Below are positions 10,501 through 18,191 of a stretch of DNA of 64,000 nucleotides, piece after piece (within the stretch, counting starts at the first letter, position 1; each line of letters starts with the position of its first letter). The notes below the pieces were generated by a model, which had not been told where the DNA came from, did not search any database, and saw only the letters and a list, made by a program, of their open reading frames with translations. The translations under genes and the position numbers were made by a program. The stretch spans positions 169,763 through 233,762 of the forward strand of contig DKFP01000011.1 of assembly GCA_002452405.1 (NCBI GenBank). The letters are read 5' to 3'. This stretch comes from Deferribacteraceae bacterium UBA6793 (GTDB lineage Bacteria > Chrysiogenota > Deferribacteres > Deferribacterales > Geovibrionaceae).

Positions 10501-10809
10501 ATAAAAACATTGTCCGAAAGATTCATAAATTTATTAACAGCAGAAATGAAAGACATATATTTGTCAGGAAAACTATTAGAGTTTTATATTAATGATTTTA
10601 ATCTTTTTTTATCAGAACTTAAAAAACAAAAGATTAATCTATCATTAAAAGATAAAGCTGAATGGATGGAATATTTCGACAAGTGTGTGTTAGAAATTAA
10701 GACTATTCAAGCTGAAATAGACAAAATCGAAAAAGAAATAGACCAAATGGTTTATCATCTTTACGGCTTAACCTCTGAAGAAATAGAGATAGTTGAAAGT
10801 AGTATATAG
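7600..10809 (+). CDS. Single-chain restriction-methyltransferase (type IIG/Eco57I-like)
   Basis: This 1069-residue protein appears to combine a nuclease, an adenine-N6 methyltransferase and a target-recognition region. The N-terminal PD-(D/E)XK motif is visible as D88, then VIELK with E102 and K104. The methyltransferase has motif I DPACGSGAFL near residue 446 and catalytic NPPY near 568. The phrase FYTPKFITKYIIENT upstream of motif I is typical of the Eco57I/type I M-subunit class. The C-terminal third should recognise DNA. It modifies host DNA and cuts unmodified incoming DNA. It is the second gene of the operon, 20 bp before the Schlafen-type gene. A BREX PglX-like methyltransferase is less likely because of the intact nuclease motif and the absence of other BREX genes. 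Confidence 0.85.
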   Translation: MSIFQESVLESYLKSIDKKKINDAFEVFKKYYGNQERLQNIADSKEEQYQEGFLRDLFVHVFGYTINPDPSYNLTTEFKNLQDAKKADGAILKDGKPVAVIELKSNKTKNLESIQDQAFRYKNGQKDCRYVITSNFRLIRFYVDDATEYEEFNLFDIKEHEFELMYFLLNKENILSDVPFKLKSDSKFHEDNISNKLYKDYSVFREEIYQNIIQKNPTIDKLELYKKTQKLLDRFLFIFFAEDRGLIPPNSISNIIEQWHKLKEMDAYTPLYERFIKFFGYLNSGYESNGYVIHAYNGGLFKPDNILDEIIVDDEPLIKNCMTLSKYHFDSEVDVNILGHIFEHSLGDIEEKAAEISGEKVDKSRTRRKKDGVFYTPKFITKYIIENTIGSLCRNKKQEIRLYDFDLSKDYKKTKGKNKDLNEKGKQIKELLEDYKKWLFSLRILDPACGSGAFLNEALDYLIKEHALIDDMIAELTKDTVLRLTDTDKEILEQNLYGVDINDESVEIAKLSLWLRTAQKGRKLSDLNKNIKCGNSLIDDPAYAGEKAFNWHEEFKDIMNSGGFDVIIGNPPYIRIQGLKTNYENESLYYEQNFTSAVGKYDIYVLFIELVFKLLKTDGKCSYILPHKFFITDFGKGIRKLLVDRKFVEEVIHFGSHMVFEDASAYTCIIKLSKNNSRILFSKTAPDYINNLLSFSRIEYDTLSNKPWYFADGTEKVIIEKVTKQKNKYNDLFRGAFQGIVSGDNSAFYLYDCVVSGNNVIGFSKLVGDRVEIESDVTKPLVGAKNVNKYLIDYDNTRVIYTYRLNGDKTELIDEKTLKTEFPKCYSYLLSHKMRLENRGSEKMQYPCWYSLWNFRNSNNQSAVKIITPDVCYFPSMALDENGLFYHNDTTYGLILRNNDLNHYKSILSILNSSLFWYFITMTAPELRGGFFRFKTKYLENFSFPDLTEHYLQFQNKSEIMINNRKLIKTLSERFINLLTAEMKDIYLSGKLLEFYINDFNLFLSELKKQKINLSLKDKAEWMEYFDKCVLEIKTIQAEIDKIEKEIDQMVYHLYGLTSEEIEIVESSI

Positions 10810-10829
10810 ATAGAAAAGGACAACAAAGA

Positions 10830-12290
10830 ATGTCTGCTGATATTGATAAAATTAAAAAGCTTATTACTGATGGTGAAGGCTTGACTGTCGAGTTCAAAGA
10901 GTCGAGGAACAGTCTTAATAAAGATGCCTATGACACTGTCTGTGCGTTTCTGAATCGCCATGGCGGAACGATACTTCTTGGCGTGGACGATAATAAGAAT
11001 ATTGTCGGCGTTGAGCTGGACTTTGTTCAGACGATCAAGGAAGATTTTGTTACAACAGTTAACAACCCGCAGAAAATAAATCCACCTACATACCTTTCGG
11101 TTGATCAGGTGGAGATTGACGGCAAAATTATACTTTACATATATGTTCCGGAAAGTTCTCAGGTACACAGGTGTGGAGCAAAAATATTTGACCGTAACGA
11201 AGATGGCGACCTGGATATTACCAACAACACTGACATGGTTTCCAGACTTTATCAGAGGAAACAGTCATCTTATAGCGAAAACAAAATATTTCCACATACA
11301 GGACTTGAGGATCTTGAACTCGACTTACTGGCGAGATGCCGTAAAACAGCCACTATCCGCAGAGGTGATCATCCTTGGAAAGATATGGACGATATGGCTC
11401 TTCTGCAAAGTGCACAGCTATACCAGACCGACAGAGAGACAGGAAAAAGCGGGCTGACTCTTGCGGGGATATTATTGCTCGGAAAGCAGGCTTCTGTTTT
11501 GTCTGCCGTGCCGCATCACCGCACAGACCTGATACTACGAAAAGTAAACTTAGACAGATACGACGACAGAGACCTTGTTGAAGTAAATCTTGTGGAAAGT
11601 TACGACAGAATTCTGGCTTTTGTTGCAAAACACTTACCAGACCCATTTTACCTTGAAGGCACAATAAATATCAGTCTTCGGGATACGATATTTCGAGAGG
11701 TCGCTTCAAACATTCTGATTCACAGGGAATATATGAATGCGTTTCCTGCAAAGCTGATAATTGAAAATGGGTTGGTTCGCACCGAGAACAGCAACAGACC
11801 ACATGGAATGGGAATCATCAATCCTGCATCTTTTACGCCTTATCCGAAAAATCCAGTCATTGCACGGTTTTTCAGGCAGATAGGTTTGGCTGATGAGCTT
11901 GGTTCCGGTGTCCGTAACCTTATGAAATATGGTAAAGCGTATGGTGGCGAAGACCCCGAGCTTGTTGAGGGTGATATATTCAAGATCATTATCAAAGTGC
12001 CGGAATTTGGCAGCGGTAAAAAATCCGGAGATAGTGCCGAGCAAGGGACTAAGTCGGCACTAAGTCGGGACCAAGTCGAAATACTTCATAACTGTCTGGA
12101 AGAAAAGAGTATTGGTGATTTAATGGATTTAGTGGGGAGAACGAACAGGACTAAGTTTAGGGATCAAGTGCTTAAGCCTCTCATTACAGCAGGTCTAATT
12201 GAAATGACAGAACCAGACAAACCGACAAGCAGTAAACAGAAGTACCGAACAACTGAGAAAGGTAAAGAATTTGTAAGTAATTATATTTAA
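10830..12290 (+). CDS. Schlafen/AlbA_2 ATP-binding domain protein
   Basis: The protein has 486 residues. The N-terminal AlbA_2 (Schlafen AAA_4) domain is clear: LTVEFKES, then CAFLNRHGGTILLGVDDN. The middle shows a GHKL-type HATPase_c_4 region (REVASNILIHREY, then GLADELGSGVRN), and the C-terminus is a winged-helix segment (LMDLVGRTNRTKFRDQVLKPL). This architecture is common in transcription-regulator-like proteins that ride with type I and IIG restriction systems and other defence loci. The exact biochemical role is unsettled. It follows the restriction enzyme by 20 bp and precedes the RHIM-like gene by 20 bp. Confidence 0.85.
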   Translation: MSADIDKIKKLITDGEGLTVEFKESRNSLNKDAYDTVCAFLNRHGGTILLGVDDNKNIVGVELDFVQTIKEDFVTTVNNPQKINPPTYLSVDQVEIDGKIILYIYVPESSQVHRCGAKIFDRNEDGDLDITNNTDMVSRLYQRKQSSYSENKIFPHTGLEDLELDLLARCRKTATIRRGDHPWKDMDDMALLQSAQLYQTDRETGKSGLTLAGILLLGKQASVLSAVPHHRTDLILRKVNLDRYDDRDLVEVNLVESYDRILAFVAKHLPDPFYLEGTINISLRDTIFREVASNILIHREYMNAFPAKLIIENGLVRTENSNRPHGMGIINPASFTPYPKNPVIARFFRQIGLADELGSGVRNLMKYGKAYGGEDPELVEGDIFKIIIKVPEFGSGKKSGDSAEQGTKSALSRDQVEILHNCLEEKSIGDLMDLVGRTNRTKFRDQVLKPLITAGLIEMTEPDKPTSSKQKYRTTEKGKEFVSNYI

Positions 12291-12310
12291 AAGACAAAAA
12301 AGGTGAGTAG

Positions 12311-12871
12311 ATGGATAAATTAAAAAAAGAAGCTTTGATAGATGAGTTATTAATCTTTATGAATGAAGAAATTGAAAAGTCAGGAAATATAATTAGCTGT
12401 GTTCGTTTTGATTTTAATGAACAAGGTGAAGATGCAATAAGTTTTATGAAAGTCTCTAATTTTTCATATGAAGAAGTAGTGTCAGCTTTGAATACTTGTC
12501 GGAGTAGAAAATATATTACCCATAGGGTACTTGGCGGAGGTAAGTACAGTAATTTGGAACTTACGGAAGAAGGTCAGGGGCGTGCTATTTCAGTCGAAGC
12601 CGCAAAATATGCTCCTCCAAAGCATGAACCCACAGGAATTAATATTGGTGCAATTCACGCATCTGGTCCCACTCAGATAGGTAATTATAATACCCAGAAC
12701 ATCGAAATTTTATTTTCGACAATAATTGAAAAAATTGATCAAACAAATGCCTCTGATAATGAAAAAAAAGATGCTAAAAGCAGATTGAAAGCATTTTTAG
12801 AGCATCCATTAACTAATACTGCTCTTGGTTTGACTCCAACTATTGTTCAATCAATTTTTGGAGCTAGATAG
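12311..12871 (+). CDS. Winged-helix plus RHIM-like amyloid-motif protein
   Basis: The protein has 186 residues. Residues 1-95 look like a winged helix ending with the common LTEEGQGRA phrase. Residues 110-131 form a short glycine- and asparagine-rich beta stretch with the core TQIGNYNTQ (121-129). This matches the pattern of RHIM amyloid motifs (x-Q-I/V-G-x-x-N) that mediate signalling in animal RIPK proteins and in bacterial immune proteins. A helical C-terminus follows (about 132-186). The protein is therefore likely to oligomerise, possibly as an adaptor for a defence response; this is inference from motif and context. It directly abuts the zinc-ribbon gene, with the stop TAG followed immediately by ATG. 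Confidence 0.75.
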   Translation: MDKLKKEALIDELLIFMNEEIEKSGNIISCVRFDFNEQGEDAISFMKVSNFSYEEVVSALNTCRSRKYITHRVLGGGKYSNLELTEEGQGRAISVEAAKYAPPKHEPTGINIGAIHASGPTQIGNYNTQNIEILFSTIIEKIDQTNASDNEKKDAKSRLKAFLEHPLTNTALGLTPTIVQSIFGAR

Positions 12872-13114
12872 ATGGAAGAGAGTGAAAATGTTTCATTAAT
12901 ATGTTTCTTCTGTTTTTCTACGCAATTTGTACTACCTGAAGAGAATTATCAACCACAGTCAGGTGAATTGATTGAGTGTGCAAATTGTGGTAGATTGAAT
13001 GACTATGATTCTCTCGTTCGAGTTGTTCAAAGAAAGGCTGAAGAGTGGGCGGAAGAGCAAATGCAAACTGCTATCAATGATTTTACAAAGCAACTTGAAA
13101 AAATGTTTAAATGA
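12872..13114 (+). CDS. Small zinc-ribbon protein, last gene of operon
   Basis: The protein has 80 residues. Two cysteine pairs, CFFC near the N-terminus and CANCG in the middle, form a probable zinc ribbon. The C-terminal half is an amphipathic helix (KAEEWAEEQMQTAINDF). It starts immediately after the stop of the RHIM-like gene, so the two are very probably translated together. I do not recognise a family. Partnership with the RHIM-like protein is inferred from the zero spacing. Confidence 0.6.
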   Translation: MEESENVSLICFFCFSTQFVLPEENYQPQSGELIECANCGRLNDYDSLVRVVQRKAEEWAEEQMQTAINDFTKQLEKMFK

Positions 13115-13177
13115 CTAGATTGGTAAGTAAGAGATCAAAAGAGTAGTTAGAAAAAACGTTAGAAATAGCATAATAGA

Positions 13178-13206
13178 AAAGCCCCAGCTATTGCTGAGGC
13201 TTTCTA
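13178..13206 (+). terminator. Rho-independent terminator after the five-gene operon
   Basis: AAAGCC and AGC arms pair with GCT and GGCTTT around a TATT loop (13178-13203), with a mismatch in the stem and a short T run after it. It lies between the zinc-ribbon gene and tRNA-Leu. Confidence 0.6.
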
Positions 13207-13223
13207 AATGATTGGTACTAAAG

Positions 13224-13308
13224 TGCCTGGGACGGGAATCGAACCCGTACAATCGTAAAGATCGAGGGATTTTAAATCCCTTGCGTCTACCAATTCCGCC
13301 ACCCAGGC
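13224..13308 (-). tRNA. tRNA-Leu (anticodon UAA)
   Basis: The minus strand folds as an 85-nt class II tRNA. The acceptor arm GCCTGGG pairs with CCCAGGC, followed by discriminator A. The anticodon stem AGGGA/TCCCT holds a loop TTTAAAA with anticodon TAA. A long variable arm follows, and the T-arm is GGGTTCGATTCCC. CCA is not encoded. The 3' end faces the accessory DNA at 1-13.2 kb, as expected for an integration site of the conjugative element. Confidence 0.95.
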
Positions 13309-13471
13309 GAGCTTATTAAATTGTCAAAAAGATTTAACGTAGTGCATCTTATAGCTTTTCGGCCTTCATGTGTCAAATGTTTATTAATGCGGATATGTAT
13401 GATGCCGTAATTTGTCGATTACTCAGCTGTTTAAGAATATAGCAGAAAAAACTTAATCACAAAGCATATTT

Positions 13472-13738
13472 TTGTGGGCAGGTATTAACGTGAAGATAAA
13501 GCAGATATTAAAAGCTGGGATTGTCAATTGCGAAAATGAAGAAACCGGCGATGTGCACATATTTTATAAATGCTCTGCATTTGTTTCAGGCGAAACGGGA
13601 TTTATGCACACTTTTGTATCAGACAGGGTCATAAAGGTCGGCGATAGTGTAAGGTTTCCAGAATGGGTGCTTTCTGAAAATATGTATGTTGATAAAAAAG
13701 GAAAAATACACATAGAACTTATATGCGAAGAACAGTGA
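13472..13738 (+). CDS. Small hypothetical protein
   Basis: The longest frame starts at TTG 13472 (88 residues). A GTG at 13490, preceded by GGCAGGT, is the more likely start (82 residues, beginning VKIKQILKAG). The sequence alternates beta-like segments (TGDVHIFYK, GDSVRFPEW, KGKIHIELI) and could be a small beta-barrel, but no family is recognised. It lies between tRNA-Leu and selD and is convergent with selD, with stops one base apart. It may be real or a chance frame. Confidence 0.45.
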   Translation: MWAGINVKIKQILKAGIVNCENEETGDVHIFYKCSAFVSGETGFMHTFVSDRVIKVGDSVRFPEWVLSENMYVDKKGKIHIELICEEQ

Positions 13739-13739
13739 T

Positions 13740-14774
13740 TTAAATGAATATTACCGACTTGTCGGTTTTTTCCGAAGCAGTGCCAACAACAGCCGCACAT
13801 GGATAGCCCTCCGACCGCAATGCCTGAACCATCTTTTCAGCATCTTTTTCTGAAACGCCTATCAGAAGTCCGCCGGATGTCTGCGGGTCGAAATAAAGCA
13901 TATGCGAGTTGTCCGGCGATGTCTGAAAACCGCAGATATCCTTCACAAAATCCATTGTTCCGTATGCTCCGGCCGGAATGATGAACTGCGAAGCATACTC
14001 CTTTGCACCGTCCTGATATGTGAAACATCCGCTGTCGAACGTGATTGTTTTGCCGGAACCGTTAGCCATCTCATATCCGTGTCCGGCAATGCCGAAGCCA
14101 GTCACGTCCGTACAGGCTGAGACATCGAAACTGCGCAGAAGTTTTGAGGCGTTGCCGTTGGAAATGAGCATGGTTTCCGTTACGGATCTAATATGCTCCT
14201 CCGTTGCCATGCCAGCCTTTAACGCTGTTGTCACAAGACCTATGCCCAGTTTTTTTGTGTAAATCAGTGCGTCGCCATCCCTCAGCCCGTAATTTCTGTA
14301 AAAGCGCTTGTCCTCTATCACCCCTGTGACTGAGAAGCCAAGTTTTATTTCGTTATCCGCGATGGTATGTCCGCCGCAAAGTGCCGCGCCCGCCTTTGCA
14401 CATTCGTCCGCTGCGCCCTGCATCATAGCCTGAATCATTGCTTTTTCCATTGCACAGTTCAGCATAAAAACGCTGAGAGCCGTTACCGGACGCCCACCCA
14501 TGGCGTATACGTCACTTATGGAATTGTTTGCCGAAATCCGCCCAAAAAGATACGGATCGTCCACTACGGGCGTAATGAAATCAACTGTCTGCACCAGATA
14601 GGTACCGTTTCCGAGGTCGAACACAGCGGCATCGTCACCCGTTTCAAACCCTACAAGAAGGTTTTCGGGGCGATACAGTTTTAAGCCTGAAAGTACTTCC
14701 GCCAGATCCCCCGGACCCGTCTTGGCTGCTCAGCCGGCGGCTTTTGCGTATTCGGTCAGACGCTTAACATCCAT
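13740..14774 (-). CDS. selD: Selenophosphate synthase with in-frame UGA (selenocysteine)
   Basis: SelD makes selenophosphate from selenide and ATP for selenocysteine and selenouridine synthesis. The start is ATG 14774 with GGAGGG upstream. Reading on, an in-frame TGA at 14732-14730 (codon 15) falls exactly at the catalytic Cys17 position of E. coli SelD, in the context G-U-A-A-K, with the partner lysine three residues on. The frame then continues to 344 residues through TGDDAAVF, a conserved nucleotide-binding motif. An ordinary ORF caller would truncate it to the 294 residues after codon 50. A hairpin 10-11 nt after UGA (about 14713-14719 pairing with 14703-14709, G-rich loop) is a candidate bacterial SECIS. 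The cell must therefore also encode SelA, SelB and SelC elsewhere. Confidence 0.93.
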
Positions 14775-14791
14775 GCTACCCTCCAACAAAT

Positions 14792-14825
14792 AAAAAAAGG
14801 CACGCAGACAAAAAGTCAGCGTGCC
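14792..14825 (-). terminator. Rho-independent terminator after aminotransferase gene
   Basis: On the minus strand an 11-bp stem (GGCACGCTGAC pairing with GTCTGCGTGCC) has a TTTTT loop and is followed by seven T residues (14798-14792). It sits between the aminotransferase stop and the selD start. Confidence 0.85.
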
Positions 14826-14846
14826 CTTAACATCGCAAGATAAAAA

Positions 14847-16157
14847 TTATTTATGAAGCTCTTGGCAAGCCTGATAAATATACTTGAACAGTTCGGGAGT
14901 ATCGCCTTCATCAAGGCAAGAAAAAGCGAGACGAAGGTCTGTGCTGCTTGCAGAGATGGTGCCTATTCCGTACTGGTTCAGAAGATAAACGCGCAGTTCC
15001 TCTGCGTCCACGTTTTTCAGCTTCAGGCACATGAAGTAGCCGGAGTTGAAAGGATAGGGTGTGAACTCGTCGGAGTAGTCGTTTTCTTTAAGCACTTTTT
15101 TGAAGCTCAGTGCGCGTCCTTTCATGATTTTCAGTTTCTCTGCGCGCTGCGCGTCGAAAGCGGGGTCGTTAAGAGCTTTAAGGACGATGGACTGGGAAGG
15201 ATGCGGACAGTTAGATATCGTGCCTCTGATGAGACCTGTCAGCTTTTTCTCGAGTGCAGCCATCATGCCTGCCTGGTCGCCGCCTGCGGTTGCGCCGAAT
15301 GTTACGAAGCCCACACGGAAACCCCATACGAAGTGTTCTTTTGTTGCGCCGTCCAGTTTGATGGGGAGCAGGTTTTTGCTGCGACCCACAAGGAGGCTGA
15401 ACACTGATTCGGGGTAGATATCGTCTTCATAGAACAGACCGAAGTATGCGTCGTCAGTGATAACGACAACTTTCGAGCCTGATTCTGCAATGGCTGTGAG
15501 TCCGTCGGCGATTGCGTGCGCTTCGGTAACTGTGGGCGCGTAGCCTGACGGGTTGTTGGGGAAGTTGAGTATAACAACCACTTTGCCTTTAATGCGTGCA
15601 GTTTCTTTACATTTTTCAAGGAGAGCCTCAACGTTGAAGCCGCCTTTGTCGTTGAAAGTTGCGAATGTAGCGATCTCAGCGCCGCCGATAGTGACGAAAG
15701 TGAGACGGTAGTTGCCCCAGAATTTGTCGGGCAGAACGAGTGTGTCACCTTTTTCAAGGAACATATCGCCCATAAGTTTCAGACCGTGGGTAAGGGCGTT
15801 TGTAACTACGGGACTGCTCAACTGTTTCCCTGCGAGAGTAGGGTTGTCTTTAAGGATTTTCTCCGCCCATCTTTTTCTCAGTTCAGGTTTACCGGATGAA
15901 GGGGCATATGTGAAAAGATCGGACGGCTTCATGTCGTTGAAAGACTTGTAGACGCTGTCCAGATACATAGGTCCTGTTTTGTCCGTTGCAATACCGATCG
16001 TTACGTTGAATTTGTGCGCTTTTTCCTTTGCCTCGGCGGATTGCGTTATGATGCCTTTAGGCATGAAAAGGTTTTTTCCGAGGTCAGAAAGCATCTCAAG
16101 AACGATGGGGCTGTCTTTTGCAATTTGCTCATTAAGCTCTTTGGCTAATGGATTCAT
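14847..16157 (-). CDS. PLP-dependent class I/II aminotransferase
   Basis: The protein has 436 residues. It shows the fold-type I pattern: NALTHGLKLMGDMFL early, substrate and PLP motifs NFPNNPSGY and TDDAYFGLFYEDD, and a likely Schiff-base lysine in LDGATKEHFVWGFRVGF. The substrate cannot be told from sequence; aspartate, aromatic or alanine-type aminotransferases are all possible. The gene is single, with its own terminator and a GGAGG site before ATG 16157. It is divergent from the rubrerythrin gene. Confidence 0.85.
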   Translation of the reverse strand: MNPLAKELNEQIAKDSPIVLEMLSDLGKNLFMPKGIITQSAEAKEKAHKFNVTIGIATDKTGPMYLDSVYKSFNDMKPSDLFTYAPSSGKPELRKRWAEKILKDNPTLAGKQLSSPVVTNALTHGLKLMGDMFLEKGDTLVLPDKFWGNYRLTFVTIGGAEIATFATFNDKGGFNVEALLEKCKETARIKGKVVVILNFPNNPSGYAPTVTEAHAIADGLTAIAESGSKVVVITDDAYFGLFYEDDIYPESVFSLLVGRSKNLLPIKLDGATKEHFVWGFRVGFVTFGATAGGDQAGMMAALEKKLTGLIRGTISNCPHPSQSIVLKALNDPAFDAQRAEKLKIMKGRALSFKKVLKENDYSDEFTPYPFNSGYFMCLKLKNVDAEELRVYLLNQYGIGTISASSTDLRLAFSCLDEGDTPELFKYIYQACQELHK

Positions 16158-16273
16158 GATGATTATACCTCCGTTAAAAAAGGCAAAAGTAACATATTAT
16201 ACTTACTTGACTTTATTTTTGGAAGGCAAATGTTGTAATATTATACAGAGCCAGAAAAAAAGCGGAGGTAATT

Positions 16274-16783
16274 ATGAGCCAGTCTATGCAGAAAGCATTG
16301 AAAACAGCCTATGAGGCGGAAAAAGAGGGCATGAGAAACTATATGAAATACGCGAAGGACACAAGCGTTGTCAGCGGAAAGAATATGTTCATTCAGCTTG
16401 CTCTGGACGAGATAGACCACATGGAGATGATTGAGAAGTTTATGGAAAAGGCACTTGCAGGGGAAGTCTTCACAGCAGTCAACGTTCCGCCCGCAAGAAT
16501 TTCCAAATTTATGCCCAAAATTTCCGATGCTTCCAGAACAAAAACGGAGAAATCATCCGTAGGCGACGAGGCGGCGCTTAAAATCGCCCTTGTCCACGAA
16601 GAGAAAGCCCGCGACTTTTACAAAAACGAAGCAGAGAAAACAAATGATGCTGAACTGAAAGCGTTTTTCATCAAACTTTCCGAAGTTGAACAGAAACACC
16701 ACGATATAATTCAGGCTGAGCTGGACTTCATGGCACAGGACGGATTCTGGTTTGATGCCATGGAGTTTTCGCTGGAAAAATAA
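16274..16783 (+). CDS. Rubrerythrin-like ferritin-fold diiron protein
   Basis: The protein has 169 residues. Two helix pairs carry the diiron ligands: E in EAEKEGMRNY with EIDHMEM, and E in VHEEKARDFY with EVEQKHHD. There is no rubredoxin-type CxxC tail, so it is an erythrin-like protein rather than a full rubrerythrin. The expected role is peroxide or oxygen detoxification, or iron handling, in an anaerobe. A strong GGAGG site lies at 16263-16267. It is monocistronic, before tRNA-Asn. Confidence 0.88.
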   Translation: MSQSMQKALKTAYEAEKEGMRNYMKYAKDTSVVSGKNMFIQLALDEIDHMEMIEKFMEKALAGEVFTAVNVPPARISKFMPKISDASRTKTEKSSVGDEAALKIALVHEEKARDFYKNEAEKTNDAELKAFFIKLSEVEQKHHDIIQAELDFMAQDGFWFDAMEFSLEK

Positions 16784-16808
16784 TTTGAAAAAATCTTCTG
16801 ATAAGTAG

Positions 16809-16837
16809 TTGACAAAGGGGTAGGATATTGATATATT
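16809..16837 (+). promoter_or_regulatory. Sigma-70 promoter of tRNA-Asn
   Basis: A perfect -35 TTGACA (16809-16814), a 17-bp spacer and a -10 TATATT (16832-16837) lie 14 bp before the tRNA. Confidence 0.85.
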
Positions 16838-16851
16838 CTCCCCCTCGACAA

Positions 16852-16924
16852 TCCCCGATAGCTCAATCGGCAGAGCAATTGACTGTTAATCAATAGGTTA
16901 CAAGTTCAAGTCTTGTTCGGGGAG
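16852..16924 (+). tRNA. tRNA-Asn (anticodon GUU), integration site of the island
   Basis: This is a 73-nt cloverleaf. The acceptor TCCCCGA pairs with TCGGGGA, discriminator G. The anticodon stem ATTGA/TCAAT holds loop CTGTTAA with anticodon GTT. The T-arm is ACAAG/CTTGT around TTCAAGT. CCA is not encoded. The 3' part from 16878 is repeated at 45338, identifying this gene as attL of the 28-kb island. The gene remains intact after integration. Confidence 0.96.
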
Positions 16925-16934
16925 TTTAGTAAGG
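16878..16934 (+). repeat. attL: 57-bp direct repeat within tRNA-Asn
   Basis: The stretch from the anticodon stem to 10 bp beyond the tRNA is identical to 45338-45394. Weaker similarity (a GATTTTCTCAGAA-type stretch) continues past the terminators on both sides, so the recombined region may once have been longer. Confidence 0.92.
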
Positions 16935-16958
16935 CCTTGCAAATGCAAGGCCTTTTTT
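16931..16958 (+). terminator. Terminator after tRNA-Asn
   Basis: A perfect 10-bp stem, AAGGCCTTGC pairing with GCAAGGCCTT around an AAAT loop, is followed by a T run. Confidence 0.9.
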
Positions 16959-17033
16959 GTTGTTCATTTTTAATCGATTTTCTCAGAAATTTTTCATGTC
17001 AGCACTATGTGAGCAAGGGAACCAGCATCTTGT

Positions 17034-17288
17034 TTATGCTGTGTTACGTGCGAGTAGGCACAGTAACTGGCATTTCCTGAACAGAAGAGTACCGCCCAAT
17101 TTTATAGACTCAATCTTGCCCGAGCACTTCCAGTTGTACAGCGTTTGCGGGGCTTTCCCAATCTGGGCTGCTGCGTCACTGAGTTTCAGGCAGATTTCAT
17201 CATATTTTTTGTATGGGCACTCATACTCTTCAGATTTATATCGGCACACAGAACAGTGGTGTTCAACGATGGCGTATTGAGTAGACAT
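17034..17288 (-). CDS. Excisionase-like HTH protein at left end of island
   Basis: The protein has 84 residues from ATG 17288, with GGAG six bases upstream. The C-terminal half (LSDAAAQIGKAPQTLYNW, then GKIESIKLGGTLLF) is the small winged/MerR-like helix-turn-helix fold of excisionases. The N-terminal half carries a cysteine/histidine cluster (HHCSVCRYKSEEYECP) that may bind zinc. It lies 100 bp inside attL, opposite the integrase at the other end. A role in directionality of excision or as an island regulator is plausible. Confidence 0.6.
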   Translation of the reverse strand: MSTQYAIVEHHCSVCRYKSEEYECPYKKYDEICLKLSDAAAQIGKAPQTLYNWKCSGKIESIKLGGTLLFRKCQLLCLLARNTA

Positions 17289-17344
17289 CATAATCTCCAA
17301 TTATGTCAGATTATTAGAAGGTTGTGACATCTCTGAGAAATCGA

Positions 17345-18190
17345 TTAGTTATCGTGTTGTATGAATTTGATTAGAAATTGTGTATGGGAACAGGGCGAGA
17401 AACAGGGACAGAATAAAATTATCTATATATTTGATGTGTATTATAATTTTGCGTGGTGATATTGTCTGTTATTTTTTGTTTGCGCAAATCATGGCTGTAC
17501 GCTGACAATACAAAATGATTCGCATTAAAGAACACCACCGAAACTGGGGTGCTTTGTTCGCTTGCGCGATTCCCCGTCTGAGCGGAGTTATATATTGAAC
17601 ATAGAGAGATACTCAGTGTCGGTGACGAACTGAGCATAAAAACATGCTCAGAAGTATTGTTATTGCTATTTTATATAATGTCAATAGTATTTTATCGACT
17701 TTTACTCGTTTAAACAAAACCAGAATTAACAGGTGTTAACTATTGTTGTTCAGAGTCGCAAGAAAATTGAAATGTTGCCTTGAAAATCCGATTAACAAAC
17801 TTTAATAATCTGATTAACGAGATTTAATTAAAAAATTAACGCTGTTAGCCACTATTATATACTTCGTATGTTTTCGCAGAATAGAGCATAGCGCATCTTA
17901 AAAAATACAACATCTCTTCTAAAAAATTATGATATTGTATTTTCCTAATGGTATTGCACTCTCACTTATTTAGTGGTTACAAAAACAAAACTTAAATATT
18001 TAAATGGAAATCTCAGGAACAAAAATCTTGTATAGAACTACTAGCTATAAATTTTAAATCAGGTGACATATTGAGAAATGGTCACTTTAAGTTATAATTT
18101 ACAGAGCACATGAGAAGTACTATAATATATACGTAATTCATCAATCTGATTATTACTACCTAGAATAGAAATCAAAGAGTTGGCACGGAA
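17345..18190. other. Noncoding stretch containing repeat copy A
   Basis: This 850-bp AT-rich stretch separates the excisionase-like gene from the NACHT region. Apart from repeat copy A (17791-17936), I see no convincing gene; the frames present are short and lack ribosome sites. Confidence 0.6.
17791..17936 (+). repeat. Island boundary repeat, copy A
   Basis: This is one of three ungapped copies of a ~146-bp AT-rich sequence (others at 22276-22421 and 25435-25580). By eye about 15 positions differ from each of the others. It begins with two imperfect tandem units, ATTAACAAACTTTAAT and ATTAACGAGATTTAAT, and has an invariant core CACTATTATATACTTCGTAT followed by CGCAGAATAGAGCAT. It precedes the NACHT gene. 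Confidence 0.9.
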
Positions 18191-18191
18191 C

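Noticed and set aside
6453..13114. Calling the operon a BREX or DISARM system
   Set aside because: No PglZ, BrxC, DrmA or DrmB proteins; the methyltransferase has its own nuclease motif.
17419..17637. 72-residue minus-strand ORF near repeat copy A
   Set aside because: No ribosome site, low-complexity start and no partner; likely chance.
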